Counted from the first letter of the stretch, positions 12,801 to 23,512 are shown. The stretch: DNA of 64,000 nucleotides from Malaya genurostris (GCF_030247185.1 NC_080570.1:165836382-165900381); one strand, 5' to 3'. Notes: generated by a model from the sequence alone, not told the origin. A program made the numbers and translations.

Positions 12801-15800
12801 CAGTTTTTAAACAGTTATTAAAGCAGTTTTGAAGCAATTTCCGAGCAGTTTTCGGCAATTTTCGAGCAATTTTTATTCAATTTTTTATTATTTTTAGAGC
12901 AATTTGCGAGCAGATTTTGAAACAGTTCTTGAGCATTTTTCAAGCAATTCCTTATGCAAATTTTAGAACAATTTTCGGAGCAGTTTTAGAGATATTTTTA
13001 AATTGTTTTCAGAGTATGTTTTAAGCAGATTTAAGAGCAGTTTTTGAAGCAATTCTGGAACAGTTTATTAAGAAGTTTTTAAGAAGTTTTTAGAAGAGAG
13101 AATCGTAAAAGAATCGTAGGTTATATAGCTTATGGTTGAATGAATCGAATGTCACTATGCCGATATCTGGTTTTAGGTACCGGAAATTCCAGAAACAGTG
13201 GAATTTCAAATTCAAATATAGTTTATCAATGCAGTAGTAAGAAATCTTCAAAACTCTTTCCTAAGCTTTTTCAAATTGTAGTATTTTGATGAATGTATGC
13301 TGTAATATTTAGAAGAAAATGAATTATATGAGAAAGGCAGCATTACACCACTAGGTGGATGCAAACAGGCTTTTTTTTTGTTATAAACCAATAAGACCTG
13401 CATACTAGAAGGATTCACTGACTAAATTCAAACAAATTTGTACTATTTTCCATACCAACAAAGAATAAATTCAATGAAAAAATATTCCATTCGAATGTTT
13501 ATCGCTGGTAAAAATACTCTATTACAATTTCAGCTGGCTTTATTTCGATTAAACAAATTAAACGAAAATAAGCAAATCAAGCGAAATCCTTTGCTCCTAT
13601 TACTTTTGTGTTTGAAATTCAAGTTGAATGAAAAGTATCGTATCGGTTAAAAAATCGGTTTTCACAGTAATTACACAGCCTTTCCATATGAAAAAGCCCA
13701 AAACACGACTCAAAAGAAATCCCAATTCTAATGATTATAATAGTACTTTGTGAAAATCGTCAATTCAACTTACCTTCGATCCGCAGCTGCTTGAGATGCG
13801 TCTCCAGTGGTTTCAGGGCCCTCAGCGGAACGTACTCGAAGTAGTTTTTGCGCAAATCCAACCTCCGAAGGTTCAGTAGCGATCGAAAGGCATCGGACGA
13901 AACGCTGATGATCCGGTTGCCGTACAAATACAGCTCCTGAAGGGCAACCAAGTGGCGCAAAGTGTTTTTCTGGATCCGTTCCAGCTGATTGGCGGAGACG
14001 TCCAGAATTTTCAGCTTTTGCAAATCGTCGGTAAATTCGTCCAGTTCTTTGATATTGTTGGTGGAAATGTTGAGTATCTCCAGCAAACGGAGACCCTGGA
14101 GACGTTCTTTCGGCAAGATCTCGATTTCGTTAACGCTGAGATCCAGAATTTGCAGGTTCGCCAGAGTTACGAACGCTCCCGGAGACACTCGGTTGATTCG
14201 GTTCTGCAGCAGGTAAAGTCGCTGTAATGCCGGATAAATGTCAAAGTCTTTACTGGTCAGAATCGTAAGATTCGTTTGGCTGATGTGAAGTTCCTTCAAG
14301 TGTGGATAGCGCCGCTGGTCGGAATCGGAAGACATGGTCTGATGGATCCGTTGCAGTGGATTCCCGGTAAGATTCAACCATGCCAGCCGGGCCAGTGATG
14401 ACTCCGACAGAGCAGCGTTCGGAATTTGACTGAACCGGTTACCGGACAGATCGACTCGCTGTAAGGTGATCGAATGTTTGAAGAAGTTCTCCGGCAATGC
14501 TAGCAGAAGATTTCCACTAAGATCTATCATATCCAGATGAGGTAACGTGACGGTGTTGAAGCCGGACAGCGAGGAAATACTGTTGTCTCGTAGATCCAAC
14601 TGTCGGAGGTTCGGAAGACCGTTTAGTTTGAAGAAATCTACGTTGGTCAGTAGATTTTTCGACAGCGATAGTAACTCCAGCGTGGAAACGTTGAATAGAG
14701 CTATGTGCGGGAAATCATTGATGGCGTTATGATGCAACCGCAGTTCCTTGAACACGTTCAAATTATTGAAAATGTTTCTCCGCAATGTTCGCAGCTGATT
14801 GTGGCTGAGGTCCAGTTTCACCAGGTTGTTATTCTTATTAAACAACGTAAACGGTAGGTCACGAATCGAACACCGATCCAGGGCCAGTGTTTGCAGGGAT
14901 GGAAGTCGTTCCAACATATTTTCTCTTATCACAGTGAAATTGTTTGCCGACAGTTTCAAAATTCTCAGGGAACTTACATCAATCTGTTTCACATCTTCCG
15001 ATTTTAAATTATTCTCTTCCAAGTTTAATTCGTTCAAATTGTTCAATCCCAGAAACGCATTCGGTTTGATTCGAGTTAGTCCGCAAGCTTTTAGGTTCAA
15101 TACACTGACCGAGAAGTTTGCTGGGAAAACGTTCGGCTGCAACATTCCCAGCTGATTTTGGTTTAAATCCAATACTCGAAGCTTTTGTAGAGCAGCAAAA
15201 TCATTTGTACTTAACTTCTCGAGATGATTGTCACCTAGGTAGAGTTCATCCAGTTCCAGTGTTCGGCGGAACAGTGCTTCGTTCAAGCTGGTTAGCCGAT
15301 TCGTACTGAGATCCAAATATTTCAACATCCGAAGAGAATCAAATGCACCCGGCTCGATGGTTGCCAGTGAATTATTTCGTAAATAAAGCCGTTCCAGGTG
15401 TACCAAATCGGAGAATAACATTTTATCGATACTTTTTAGTAAGTTATTTTCCAACCAAATCGTCTGCACGCTGGTTTGACCTTGGAACGAGTGCTCGTGG
15501 AGATACTTGATTGAATTGGAATTTAATTGGATCGTGAGTAAGGACGACGATGACGACGAGGATGACTCCGGCGTTAAACCTAAATTTCCGAACGAAGACG
15601 GATCGTTACTGGGAGGACCGGTTTTCGTTGTAATAAGCTTTCCCCGTGCCGTCAGGGGCTGCTGGAGATGGTTGGGCGTTGTTGCATCCGTCGAATAGGC
15701 AAAAATAGTGTCGATCTCATCCAGCACATTCTCCTGCAAATTGATATACTGGAGCTGCTGACAGTGCATGAACGCGTATCTCTCAATCACTCTGATCGCA

Positions 15801-18800
15801 TTGTTCTGCAAATGAAGTTCCATTAAATTTTCCAGTCCGGAAAACAGCTGCTCCTTAATCAGTTTAATCTGATTATCGTTCAACCGGATTTCCCGCAGAT
15901 TCGGTAACCATCGCAACAGTCTTACGTCTAATTCACTTATCATATTATTATCTAAGCTTAGCGAGTGTAGCTTACTAGTAGTTTCGAAGAACCCGGCCGG
16001 TACGCGCTGAATGTGATTCCCACTCAGATACAGCTGTTCCAGATTGAATAAAGTCGATAGCGTGTCCGCGTCTATCCGCTGGATCGAATTGTTCTCTAAA
16101 TAAATTACCTTAACACTAGCCGAATTATTAAAGCAATCAACCGTCAGCTCTAGAATATTGTTCTCACTCAGGAAGATCTCCCTCAACAGTGGAAGATTGG
16201 CAAACACCCCACTAACGTAGTGAATATGATTGTGGCTCAGGTCCACCGTGTGCAGTTTTCTGTTGGCCGCAAAAACCTCCGCATCCACGAACACGATCTT
16301 GTTGTGGCTCAAATCTAACGATTGAAGCTCCTTCAACGACACAAAGCTGTCCCTATGTACTAGTTCAATAAAATTATTATACAGTGACAGTGTCTTCAGG
16401 AACGGAAACGGATTGAACACATCACTGTACAGTTCGGCGAAATTATTCAAACTCAAGTCCAGAAACACTAACGAACCGAACCGGGCATAACTGTCGTCCT
16501 GTTCCAGCGAGTTGATCTCGTTCATCGACAGACGCACCGAGCGCAGATTTTCCAGTCTCTTCAGGGCAGCCGTCGGGAATTGTTTCAAGCGGTTTTCGGA
16601 AAAATCGATCTCCGCCAGTGAGTCTTCCAGTCCAAGCAGGCCATTCTCCGGAATCCGCTCCAGTCGGTTTCCCTTCAGGTTCAGCTTGACCAGGTGCAAA
16701 CCGTAGAAGGCGTACTCCTCCAGTGTGCTGATTTCGTTCAGCTCAAAGTCCAGCACCATCAGCTTCTTCATGCCGGCGAGGGCTTTCGTGGGGACCTGCA
16801 GAAAAAGATTCTATTAATGAACGCGTTGCATTAAAAAACGAAGAATATCATGAAGTGAATGTAATCTAGAAGCAAGGGGAGGACGCCTAGAACAATGCGC
16901 CAATCACATTAACACAATGCGTTGGCGCATTTATCAATATTGGCACTTTCATTTTCATACAAATGCCCAGTTGCGGCACACAAAGGGCTCAGTTTTGTCA
17001 AGAAGCTGTTTCATGGGGAACAGCGTGGCACACTTAAGTACGATTCAGACGATTCGGCTTCTTCCGTCACCGTCATTCTGATTCACACGATCCGGTTTCC
17101 TATCCGTGTCCGCCATGTCATTTTCTTGCACGCAGAACTTGATGAACTTAGTTTCGCACAATTTTATTCCACTAATACAAAATCTGGGAGCTTTTGAAAT
17201 CAATCGATCTATTGTTTTCCTACCTTTTAATCGAATTAATAACTTTCAAAATTAACTAGAAAGAGGAAAAAACAAAACAATCAGTTCCACTTAACAACTT
17301 AACGTACTTTGCAAATCTACTGATAAGTTTAATTACTTATATGTGGTATATTTCGTTTAAGAATGGGATCTTGACACCGAATATATACATAACAAACGTC
17401 AGCTCAATACCGTAATCATATGAATCGTGCATGTGTGCAATAATCACAGTTCGTCAAATATTCTTTCGGAGAAATGTTGACGGAGCTTGCCGTTGACGGA
17501 CGTTGACGTTCCGGATCTTTGCTGGATCGTATGAATGCGCAAAGGAAAAACTCATTTGACTAATTTTGACGGAGGCTGACGTTCCGGTGACGGTGACGGA
17601 AGAAGCCGGATCGTCTGAATCGTACATTAGACTCACAATATATCACGTGTTTTGTAGAGGCACAATATAGTTTGTGTTAAGCGACTTTCCCCTTGTCTAT
17701 AAGTTTTTGTTCAAAAAATGATTCAGACAACCTCAGTAGGCATTGGCTATGATGCACTCATTTCAAAGCAACAAAGGTTGTATTTAGCTGAGCAATTCCA
17801 GAAATGATTGGCAAGTCTTCACATTCCCCATTTCGGATGAAACTTTGTACCCGGTTCCAGTATCATGAAACATTTGTTTTGTACGTATGAAGAGTCCAAT
17901 TTGACTCAACCCGGGTAGGTGTAAATAGCAAACAAAGGTCAAAATAATATCAAATTTTACCATCATATCTTGGCTTGATGTTTCTGTGTTGTCAGAGCGA
18001 TACTTGATATTTTCGTGATATTTCATCAAGGGATCAAGACATTGTACAATATCTGTTCAACATCAAAATTAGTTATAATATCTTATTTCGTTATTGATAA
18101 GCTATTTCAATTTCATTGAGTAAATTGACCCAGTAGTTTTATCTTCAAATAAAACACCATTGAATAAACTGCATCAGAATCAGATAAGAGAAATACTTAA
18201 GATATTACTCTATTCTAAATGCTAGATTATAAAATAATTAACAAATTCATCTTCTATAAATATTTTGTTCTTGGTTTGATATTACAATGACAGAATTTTT
18301 TATTTTGTTGCTATTTTCTGATGCAAGCGTTGATATGATTTTTGATATGTTAATCCTTATTTCAAACTAAATAATGTTAATTTCTGCCATTGAGATGTTT
18401 GATTTTAATGACAGAATTTGGTATTGGTTTGCAAATCACTTCTACCCGGGAAAAGACTGATTGTTCAATTGATTGAAACGGGAAATTAGCGTGACAAAAA
18501 TATTTTCACTATTAAAAAAATTTTTCTGTAGCTGGTGTCTTCACAAAAGTTGTTTGTAATCAAATTGCGCTTCTTTTGATGAAAAATGTTACTAGGGTGG
18601 TCCTCATTTAGATTGAAATCTGAAATCTAACTTTTTTAATTGAACTCAAAAATGATTTTGTTGTACAATAAAGTAGTAGGAAATTTTATTGCGAGCAACT
18701 TTGCTGAAAAAAGCACCTCTCTAGCTTTTCATTTGATCGAGTTACATCAATTTTCCCGAAGTAAAGTAGGGTGGCTCCTGAAAATTCACTTTTTTTGTTC

Positions 18801-21800
18801 TAACTTTTTTGTTAAACGTTCTACGGAAAAGTTGTCTTTAGAAGAGTTGTTGTACTAATCATTGCGCACAGTTTTACTCAACCATGCTTTTTCATATGAG
18901 CTACCAGTAAATAGCTATGATTATTTTTTCATCAAAAACTAGTCAAGCTTCAAATATCAATATTCATTAGATGCCAGATCGATAAAAATGTATCTTATGA
19001 GGTTTCTGAAAGGTCATAATATAATTTTTTTACCTTATTTAAATTAGTTTAAAAAATACCTTGAAAAATTCAAAAACATTGCATAACTCTTAAACGCCTT
19101 AACGTAACAGATCGGCTGAAAAGTTCGTATCGTTTCTATAAGAGGGCGCCACTAGAATTAAATCCATACCATTTTCAGTTAGTACCAACCTTCAAAAGAT
19201 ACGTGTATAAATTTGACAGCTGTCTGATTATTAGTTTGTGAGATATTGCATTTTGAGTGAAGCTACTTTTGTTAATGTGAAAAAAATGGAAAAAAAGGAA
19301 TTTCGTGTGTTGATGAAAAAAAGTGCCGCCGATACCAAAAAATGGCTTGATGAGTGTTATCCAGACTCTGCACCGGGCGAAGCAACAATTCGTAAGTGGT
19401 TTGCAAAATTTCGTACTGGCCATATGAGCACCGAAGACGATGAACGCAGTGGACGTCCAAAAGAGGCTGTTACCGATGAAAACGTGAAAAAAATCCACAT
19501 AATGATTTTCAATGACCGTAAAGTGAAGTTGATCGAGATAGCTGACACCCTAAAGATATCAAAGGAACGTGTTGGACATATTATTCACGAATATTTGGAT
19601 ATGAGAAAGCTTTTGCAAAATGGGTGCCGCGTGAGCTCACAATCGATCAAAAACAACAACGAATTGATGATTCTGAGCAGTGTTTGGAGCTGTTATATCG
19701 AAATAAAACCGATTTTTATCGCCGATATATAACAATGGACGAAACATGGCTCCATCACTTCACTCCGGAGTCCAATCGACAGTCAGCTGAGTGGACTGCA
19801 CGCGATGAACCGAACCCAAAGCGTGGAAAGACTCAACAATCGGCCGGTAAGGTTATGGCGTCTGTATTTTGGGATTCGCATGGTATAATTTTCATCGACT
19901 ACCTTGAAAAGGGAAAAACCATCAACAGTGACTATTATATAGCGTTATTAGAGCGTTTGAAGGACGAAATTTCAAAAAAACGGTCTCATTTGAAGAAGAA
20001 AAAAGTTTTGTCGATGAAAACCATGCTGAAATTGAATGAATTGGGCTTCGAATTGCTCCCTCATCCACGTTATTTTCCAGATTTGGCCCTTAGTGACTTT
20101 TTCCTGTTCTCAGACCTCAAGAGAATGCTCGCTGGTAAAAAATTTAGAAGCAATGAAGAGGTAATCGCTGAAACTGAGGCCGATTTTGAGGCAAAGGACA
20201 AATCGTACTACAAAAATGGTATCGAAAAGTTGGAAGATCGCTATAATCGCTGTATCGCCTCTGATGGCAATTATGTTGAATAATAAAAACGAATTTTGGC
20301 AAAAAATATGTGTTTCTATTGAACGATACAAACTTTTCAGCCGAACTGTTATCAACATACTTCTTTCAGCAGAATAATAGTATCAAATTAGTTCTACAAG
20401 TGTTCCTTACATTGTCCTTCCGAGAAATGAGACACACAAAAACTACAGCCGAAAATAGATTTGTTGTAAGTCAAAGCACTTCCTGAAACCAGAGACGAAC
20501 CAGCCACCGGCTGAAAGTCTCTTTAATAAAGAAAACAAACTAACTAACCACTTCCTGAAACCCAAAAAAAAATAATTAGTTTGTTAAAAAGAGTAAAATG
20601 TATGGACGAACACTAGGGCCTACCAAAGAGCAAATTCTCAGAGAACGAATCTACAAACCTATTAACACTCCTAATACCAAGCCTGAGAAAAAGTTGGAAC
20701 GGCAACTTTGAGCTATCATAGCTCAGCTGTTACTTGACCAATTTCGATAAATTGTACACCCTCGAATTTTTGTGAAGTTTGTAGATTATTTTAAGTATAT
20801 TATTATTGACGAACGTTTGGGAATTTTTTTTTGCCCAACTACCATTCTTGCACTATCAAAAGAAAACCCTAAAATATCGATAAATTTATGAATATACACT
20901 GAGGTCTTTTTTTATGCGGTCTTATTTTATGCGTTTTTTTTACGCGACTTTTTTTATGCGAATTTTCAGAGTTATGCGGTTTTTATGCGGTACGTAAATT
21001 CGCATAAAAAAAGACTTCAGTGTATATGTGATTTTCATATTTTTCACATGTTTGTATATAACTCAAAAATCAAAGTGATGACATGTACATTTTTCTACTT
21101 CAAAATATTGGAATCATTACCAGAAACAATGTATTGATGAACAAAAAGTGTCAAAAAAGTCAACAAATTCAAATATGTCAAAAAAGTCAAAAACCTGTTT
21201 GAATCTACCTAGTGGTGTAATGAAGCCTTTCTCATATCAATCATACTATCATATATAATACTGTGGTATTCTTCAAAATAATTTTCTTCGATTCCTAAAA
21301 AGAATAACCGAAATCGGTTTGTTTGACCGTCTACTGATAAAAACTATAAATTGGAGAAGATTTGAGGTCGATTTAGAAAACTTTTTACGGGTTTTCGCCC
21401 TTTTCAGTGATGGTATACAATTTTTAACACACTTTACCTTATATTTCCGGATCCGGAAGTCGGATCCAGATGAAAATCAGGAATTACGTATGGGACCACA
21501 GGACCTTTCATTTGAACCTACGTTTGTGAAAATCGGTTCAGCCATCTCCGAGTAAAGTTAGTGCAAAAAAACGTTACATACACACATACGCGCATACACA
21601 CAAACACAGAGAGAGAGAGAGAGATATTTTTAATTTTTAAATCGCCGATCGACTTGCCACCCTACCTTTTCTGCGGTTAGTTTGTTTCTGGAATTGCTCA
21701 GCTTTTCCATAACCAGTTTCCTACCAATTTTATTTATGGTACTATTCTTACCAAGGAATCTCTAGTATTACTTGTTTCATGACAATACTGAATGGAATGT

Positions 21801-23512
21801 TCTGAAAAAAAAAATAGATTCGAAGACACATGCCTGCTCGCTTTGAACCAATTTCCTAGTTGCTTCCAGTGCTGCGCTTTTTCGTTTTCATAACACTACG
21901 AAAGTGTTTGTTCTCGACTCGTCATGCAGCAATCTGAATTCAATGTAGTAGTAGCAGGCCTTGAATAATCTCCGTGGTTTTTTCATATCACTTTTATGCC
22001 GTTTTTCATTGAAAAACACTGGTGGCGTGGATTGCTCTGATGTTGCACTTTCGAACCGAAATGCAATATTCTGACGATGTTTCATTGCCGAATTTTCTGC
22101 TCGAAAGTACAACATAAGAGCAATCCATGCCACCAGTGCTGTTCAATAAAAACGCCATTATATTTGAATGAATTGCGTGTTCGGACAAGTTTCGTGATTT
22201 GATTTAAAAACTTTACTATCAATTGTGAAGAAAAAAATTCCAATTTCAATTAGAGAATTAGAGATTCGCTACAAGCAAATTGTGAACACACATTTGGTAC
22301 TGAATTTAAACTAAACATCGAGAGCTCCAACATCTAATTGCATACTTTTGGACTAGTGATAAAATTTTGTCCAATACAAGTTAAACGCAAACTGAACCGG
22401 ACAGAGTCTGTGTTCTTGGTTCGCGCTTTCGATGTTCGTCAAGTACTTCTATTAGTGCCGGGCAATAAACAGATCGAATGAATTTGAGAATGGCACTCTT
22501 CGAACGTAGGGAAAGTTATAGTGAAAAATGCAGCAGTGTTTGAATTTTTAATAATACTTCAAACAAGCATTCCGTCAAACTAAATGAATTCCACAACTCA
22601 ATTACGGCTAGAGTAGCAACGAGATGTTTGACACTAAAACTGTAATGGATAGAGTGTGAGATGAATAACGTAGCAGTTATCCTGCGTCAACAGCAGGGCA
22701 TGTGTCTCCGATTTCGCTCAACGAGTGAACCGATATCACCACCAAACTTACTTGTGTCAGCTTTCCATTTACAATACTTAAGCTCTCTAGATGTGTCCGT
22801 AAATTATGCAAACTTTGCTCCTTCAGTTGCTGCAGGTTAGAGTGGGAGAATTGAAGATGTCGTATGTTGACATCACTTGCACTGCCACTTGAACTGGCAC
22901 CGGCACCAGACGAGGCGCCAAAGTGTGATGATGTCGGACTAAACAGATCTGCCGTAAGCGTCTTTACCGAGCGGTCGAACTCGTACACGGACAGCGACTG
23001 GATGGGAGCCGAAATGAGCTGCAACGTAGATCGTAAAGCTTCCACCGTGATGCTGGGGCACTCGAGGAATAGTCCTGTTGAGTACAAAAATAGCATAGTT
23101 GTGAGTATTTTCTAGTTTTCCCGCCAGAATTTATTCGAAATAAGTAGGCATAAAAAGTCGTTATTAAATCAAGGGTTGCTATGCTCTTTCCGACTGTCTA
23201 CGTACCGTCCTCGAATTTGTAACAAGGGCAAACCGAGTTCTCGGCGAAACTCGGACACTCGATCTCGTTTGACGAGGCCGAGTTAAATTCTTGTTCTTCC
23301 AGCTGTTGCAAAGGCTGTCGGTAACCTTCTCCTCCTCCTCCTCCTCCTCCACCTCCAGCACCCGTTTCGCTGGACCGTAGACGAAGTATTTCCTCCATCC
23401 GTCCATAGCAGATCTGGTGTAGAAAAACTAAAGCGACCAGAAGCCAACAGCGCCATAGGTACTTGTAGTAGGGCTGTGTTTGCCCTAGTTTCGGCCACCA
23501 ACGATGCATCAT
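6146..23512 (-). CDS. atk: Artichoke/Chaoptin-like LRR transmembrane protein (5 coding exons)
   Basis: Joining 23512-23206, 23074-22752, 16795-13774, 7239-6950 and 6886-6146 gives 4683 nt in a single frame: 1560 residues plus stop. All four introns are GT-AG, and junction codons rebuild sensible residues (Gly103, Gln210/Val211, Glu1218, Asp1314/Ile1315). Layout: hydrophobic signal segment at about 22-37; Gly run 53-61; LRRNT cysteines 86, 95, 97 and 108; about forty 24-residue LRRs from roughly 130 to 1215; LRRCT starting at Cys1223/1225; fibronectin-III-like 1270-1350 ('VLVSWQSREHSG'); transmembrane helix about 1436-1458 followed by KIKKQR; a cytoplasmic tail of about 100 residues with two Gln runs. 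Such proteins are extracellular adhesion or matrix proteins; Drosophila artichoke is needed in ciliated sensory neurons. The symbol is my best family guess; Chaoptin or another long LRR protein is possible. The exon model is much firmer than the name. Confidence 0.88.
6950..7239 (-). CDS. atk: LRR gene coding exon 4 (LRR C-cap, start of FN3-like domain)
   Basis: Acceptor 'tttcgatag' (AG at 7241-7240); the first two bases complete Glu1218. It encodes 'NPLACSCDTQELWEWL', a classical LRRCT start, later 'CEQPPEVHGK' and 'EFCD', then the fibronectin-III-like strand 'YSVLVSWQSREHSGLHGY'. It ends at GTGAGT (6949-6944) after Asp1314. Confidence 0.88.
7530..8230. repeat. Intron 3: AT-rich dispersed-repeat segment
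   Basis: 'cacacagtggtccaaaactgg' at about 7532 resembles the outer end of the foldback element at 47103 ('cacagtggttcaaaag'). 'ttacgcttcttttgaaa' at about 7634 resembles 'ttgcgcttcttttgatga' near 18566. This suggests shared mosquito repeat ends, decayed here. No coding potential. Confidence 0.4.
8230..8880. other. Intron 3: CpG-rich patch with gagcg/gcgcg motifs
   Basis: Composition changes abruptly from AT-rich to rich in CpG, with many 'gagcg', 'gcgcg' and 'cgtgcg' words. One perfect hairpin has arms ctcgtgcgct (about 8429-8438) and agcgcacgag (about 8455-8464). No long open frame. It could be part of a transposon of different origin or an intronic regulatory region. Confidence 0.45.
9190..13095. 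repeat. Intron 3: 3.9-kb degenerate 'agcagttttt' array with higher-order duplications
   Basis: Almost the whole interval is variants of 'agcagttttt(a/g)gagcaattttt', spaced every 11-17 bases. Higher-order structure is visible. A unit of about 377 bp is in tandem (about 10064-10440 and 10441-10817, both containing 'catttaaatttacttttac'). A 193-bp unit is in tandem (about 11303-11495 and 11496-11690, both with 'cagatgttt(c/a)atcggtttta'). A block of about 340 bp recurs (near 11985 and 12325). On the gene strand it reads as repeated CTGCT(C/T)-A-rich words inside the LRR intron. The small open frames in it are by-products of the repeat. Confidence 0.9.
13320..13700. repeat. Intron 3: fragment of the 'cctttctcatat' dispersed repeat
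   Basis: 'gagaaaggcagcattacacc' followed by 'actaggtgg' (13331-13361) is the reverse complement of the end seen at 21210 and 38395. 'aatcggttttcacagtaatt' with 'acacagcctttccatat' (13652-13690) matches the other conserved part of the family. The two pieces lie about 300 bp apart around unrelated AT-rich DNA. Confidence 0.55.
13774..16795 (-). CDS. atk: LRR gene coding exon 3 (main LRR array)
   Basis: A single 3022-nt exon encodes residues 211-1217 plus one base. It starts after 'ttctgcag' (AG at 16797-16796) with VPTKALAG before the first internal Met, and ends at GTAAGT (13773-13768). Almost every 24 residues an LxxLxLxxN motif repeats. The run is broken once by a low-complexity loop of about 55 residues (roughly plus 15540-15690; Pro/Thr rich, ending in eight serines) between two repeats. 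No stop or frameshift is present. Confidence 0.93.
17010..17690. repeat. Intron 2: inverted-repeat element
   Basis: The left arm contains 'gtacgattcagacgattcgg' (17039 on) followed by 'cttcttccgtcaccgtca'. The right arm (about 17588-17627) is its near-perfect inverse. Flanking 'ggggaacagcgtggcacactt' (17016 on) and the inverse of 17660-17690 are also related, giving an element of about 0.68 kb with decayed arms. It is probably a MITE; no duplicated target was identified. Confidence 0.5.
18440..19104. other. Intron 2 spacer with repeat-like text
   Basis: 'ctagggtggtcctcattta' (18594) and 'agggtggctcctgaaaatt' (18768) resemble one another and, inverted, 'ggaccaccctaag' at 24779. This indicates old dispersed repeats. 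No gene. Confidence 0.35.
19107..20349 (+). mobile_element. Mariner (irritans subfamily, Himar1-like), inactive, in LRR intron 2
   Basis: The element is 1243 bp, flanked by TA on both sides (19105-19106 and 20350-20351). It has 28-bp terminal inverted repeats (19107-19134 and 20322-20349) that differ at two positions. The transposase strand is plus, opposite to the host gene. The Himar1-type protein text fixes the subfamily ('MEKKEFRVLMK', 'KISKERVGHIIHEYLDMRKL', 'WVPRELTIDQKQQRIDDSE', 'YITMDETWLHHFTPE'). Confidence 0.93.
19286..20283 (+). pseudogene. Broken Himar1-like mariner transposase
   Basis: The ATG at 19286 starts the N-terminal DNA-binding part; a few residues near position 12 are missing compared with the family. 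A one-base deletion near 19611, in the codon before the WVPREL linker motif, shifts frame, and reading continues in another frame to TAA at 20281. The first catalytic Asp is present (MDETW). The HQDNAPCHK block with the second Asp is deleted in frame (the text runs KKKKVL straight to SMKTM). The third Asp is kept in a modified YFPDLALSD. The enzyme is therefore dead twice over. Confidence 0.92.
20897..21022. mobile_element. TA-flanked MITE with 'cactgaggtctttttttatgcg' ends
   Basis: A 126-bp element with TA at 20895-20896 and 21023-21024. Its ends are near-perfect inverted repeats (left 'cactgaggtctttttttat', right the inverse of 'cactgaagtctttttttat'). The interior repeats 'ttatgcg' and 'acgcgac'. 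This is a Tc1/mariner-type non-autonomous element in LRR intron 2. Confidence 0.8.
21206..21630. repeat. Dispersed repeat 'cacctagtggtgtaat...cctttctcatat' ending in CA/GA microsatellite
   Basis: The start 'ctacctagtggtgtaatg' with 'aagcctttctcatat' (about 21207-21239) matches the ends near 13331 and 38395. 'gtgaaaatcggttcagccat' (21529 on) matches 'gttaaaatcggttcagctat' at 39885. It ends in 'acacacatacgcgc' followed by (ga)n at about 21607-21623. An internal stretch is open (21319-21555) but without family signature. Confidence 0.6.
21995..22159. mobile_element. Hairpin MITE with 'cactggtggc(g/a)tggattgctct' arms
   Basis: The arms (about 21995-22054 and 22101-22159) are inverted copies with a few mismatches around a centre of about 45 bp. 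The strongest part is 'cactggtggcgtggattgct' against the inverse at 22138. Target duplication is unclear. It lies in LRR intron 2. Confidence 0.65.
22752..23074 (-). CDS. atk: LRR gene coding exon 2 (N-cap end, first LRRs)
   Basis: It opens after the acceptor '...actcaacag' (AG at 23076-23075) and completes Gly103. It carries 'FLECPS' with the fourth N-cap cysteine (108), a Ser/Ala/Gly-rich loop of about 20 residues, then the first LRRs ('NLRTHLESLSIVNGKLTQ'). It closes at a GTAAGT donor (22751-22746) with the codon complete. Confidence 0.88.
23206..23512 (-). CDS. atk: LRR gene coding exon 1 (signal peptide, start of N-cap)
   Basis: It starts at tandem ATGs (23512 and 23509). It encodes a basic N-terminus, a hydrophobic stretch (residues 22-37, 'CWLLVALVFLHQICYG') typical of a signal peptide, a Gly run, and the first three cysteines of the LRR N-cap (86, 95, 97). 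It ends after one base of codon 103 at a GTACGT donor (23205-23200). Confidence 0.85.

Noticed and set aside
13952..14227. Plus-strand open frames opposite the end of the LRR exon
   Set aside because: Antisense shadows; the frames carry no independent signature.
14547..15309. Plus-strand open frames opposite the LRR exon
   Set aside because: They are antisense shadows of exon 3, whose minus-strand LRR periodicity is unmistakable.
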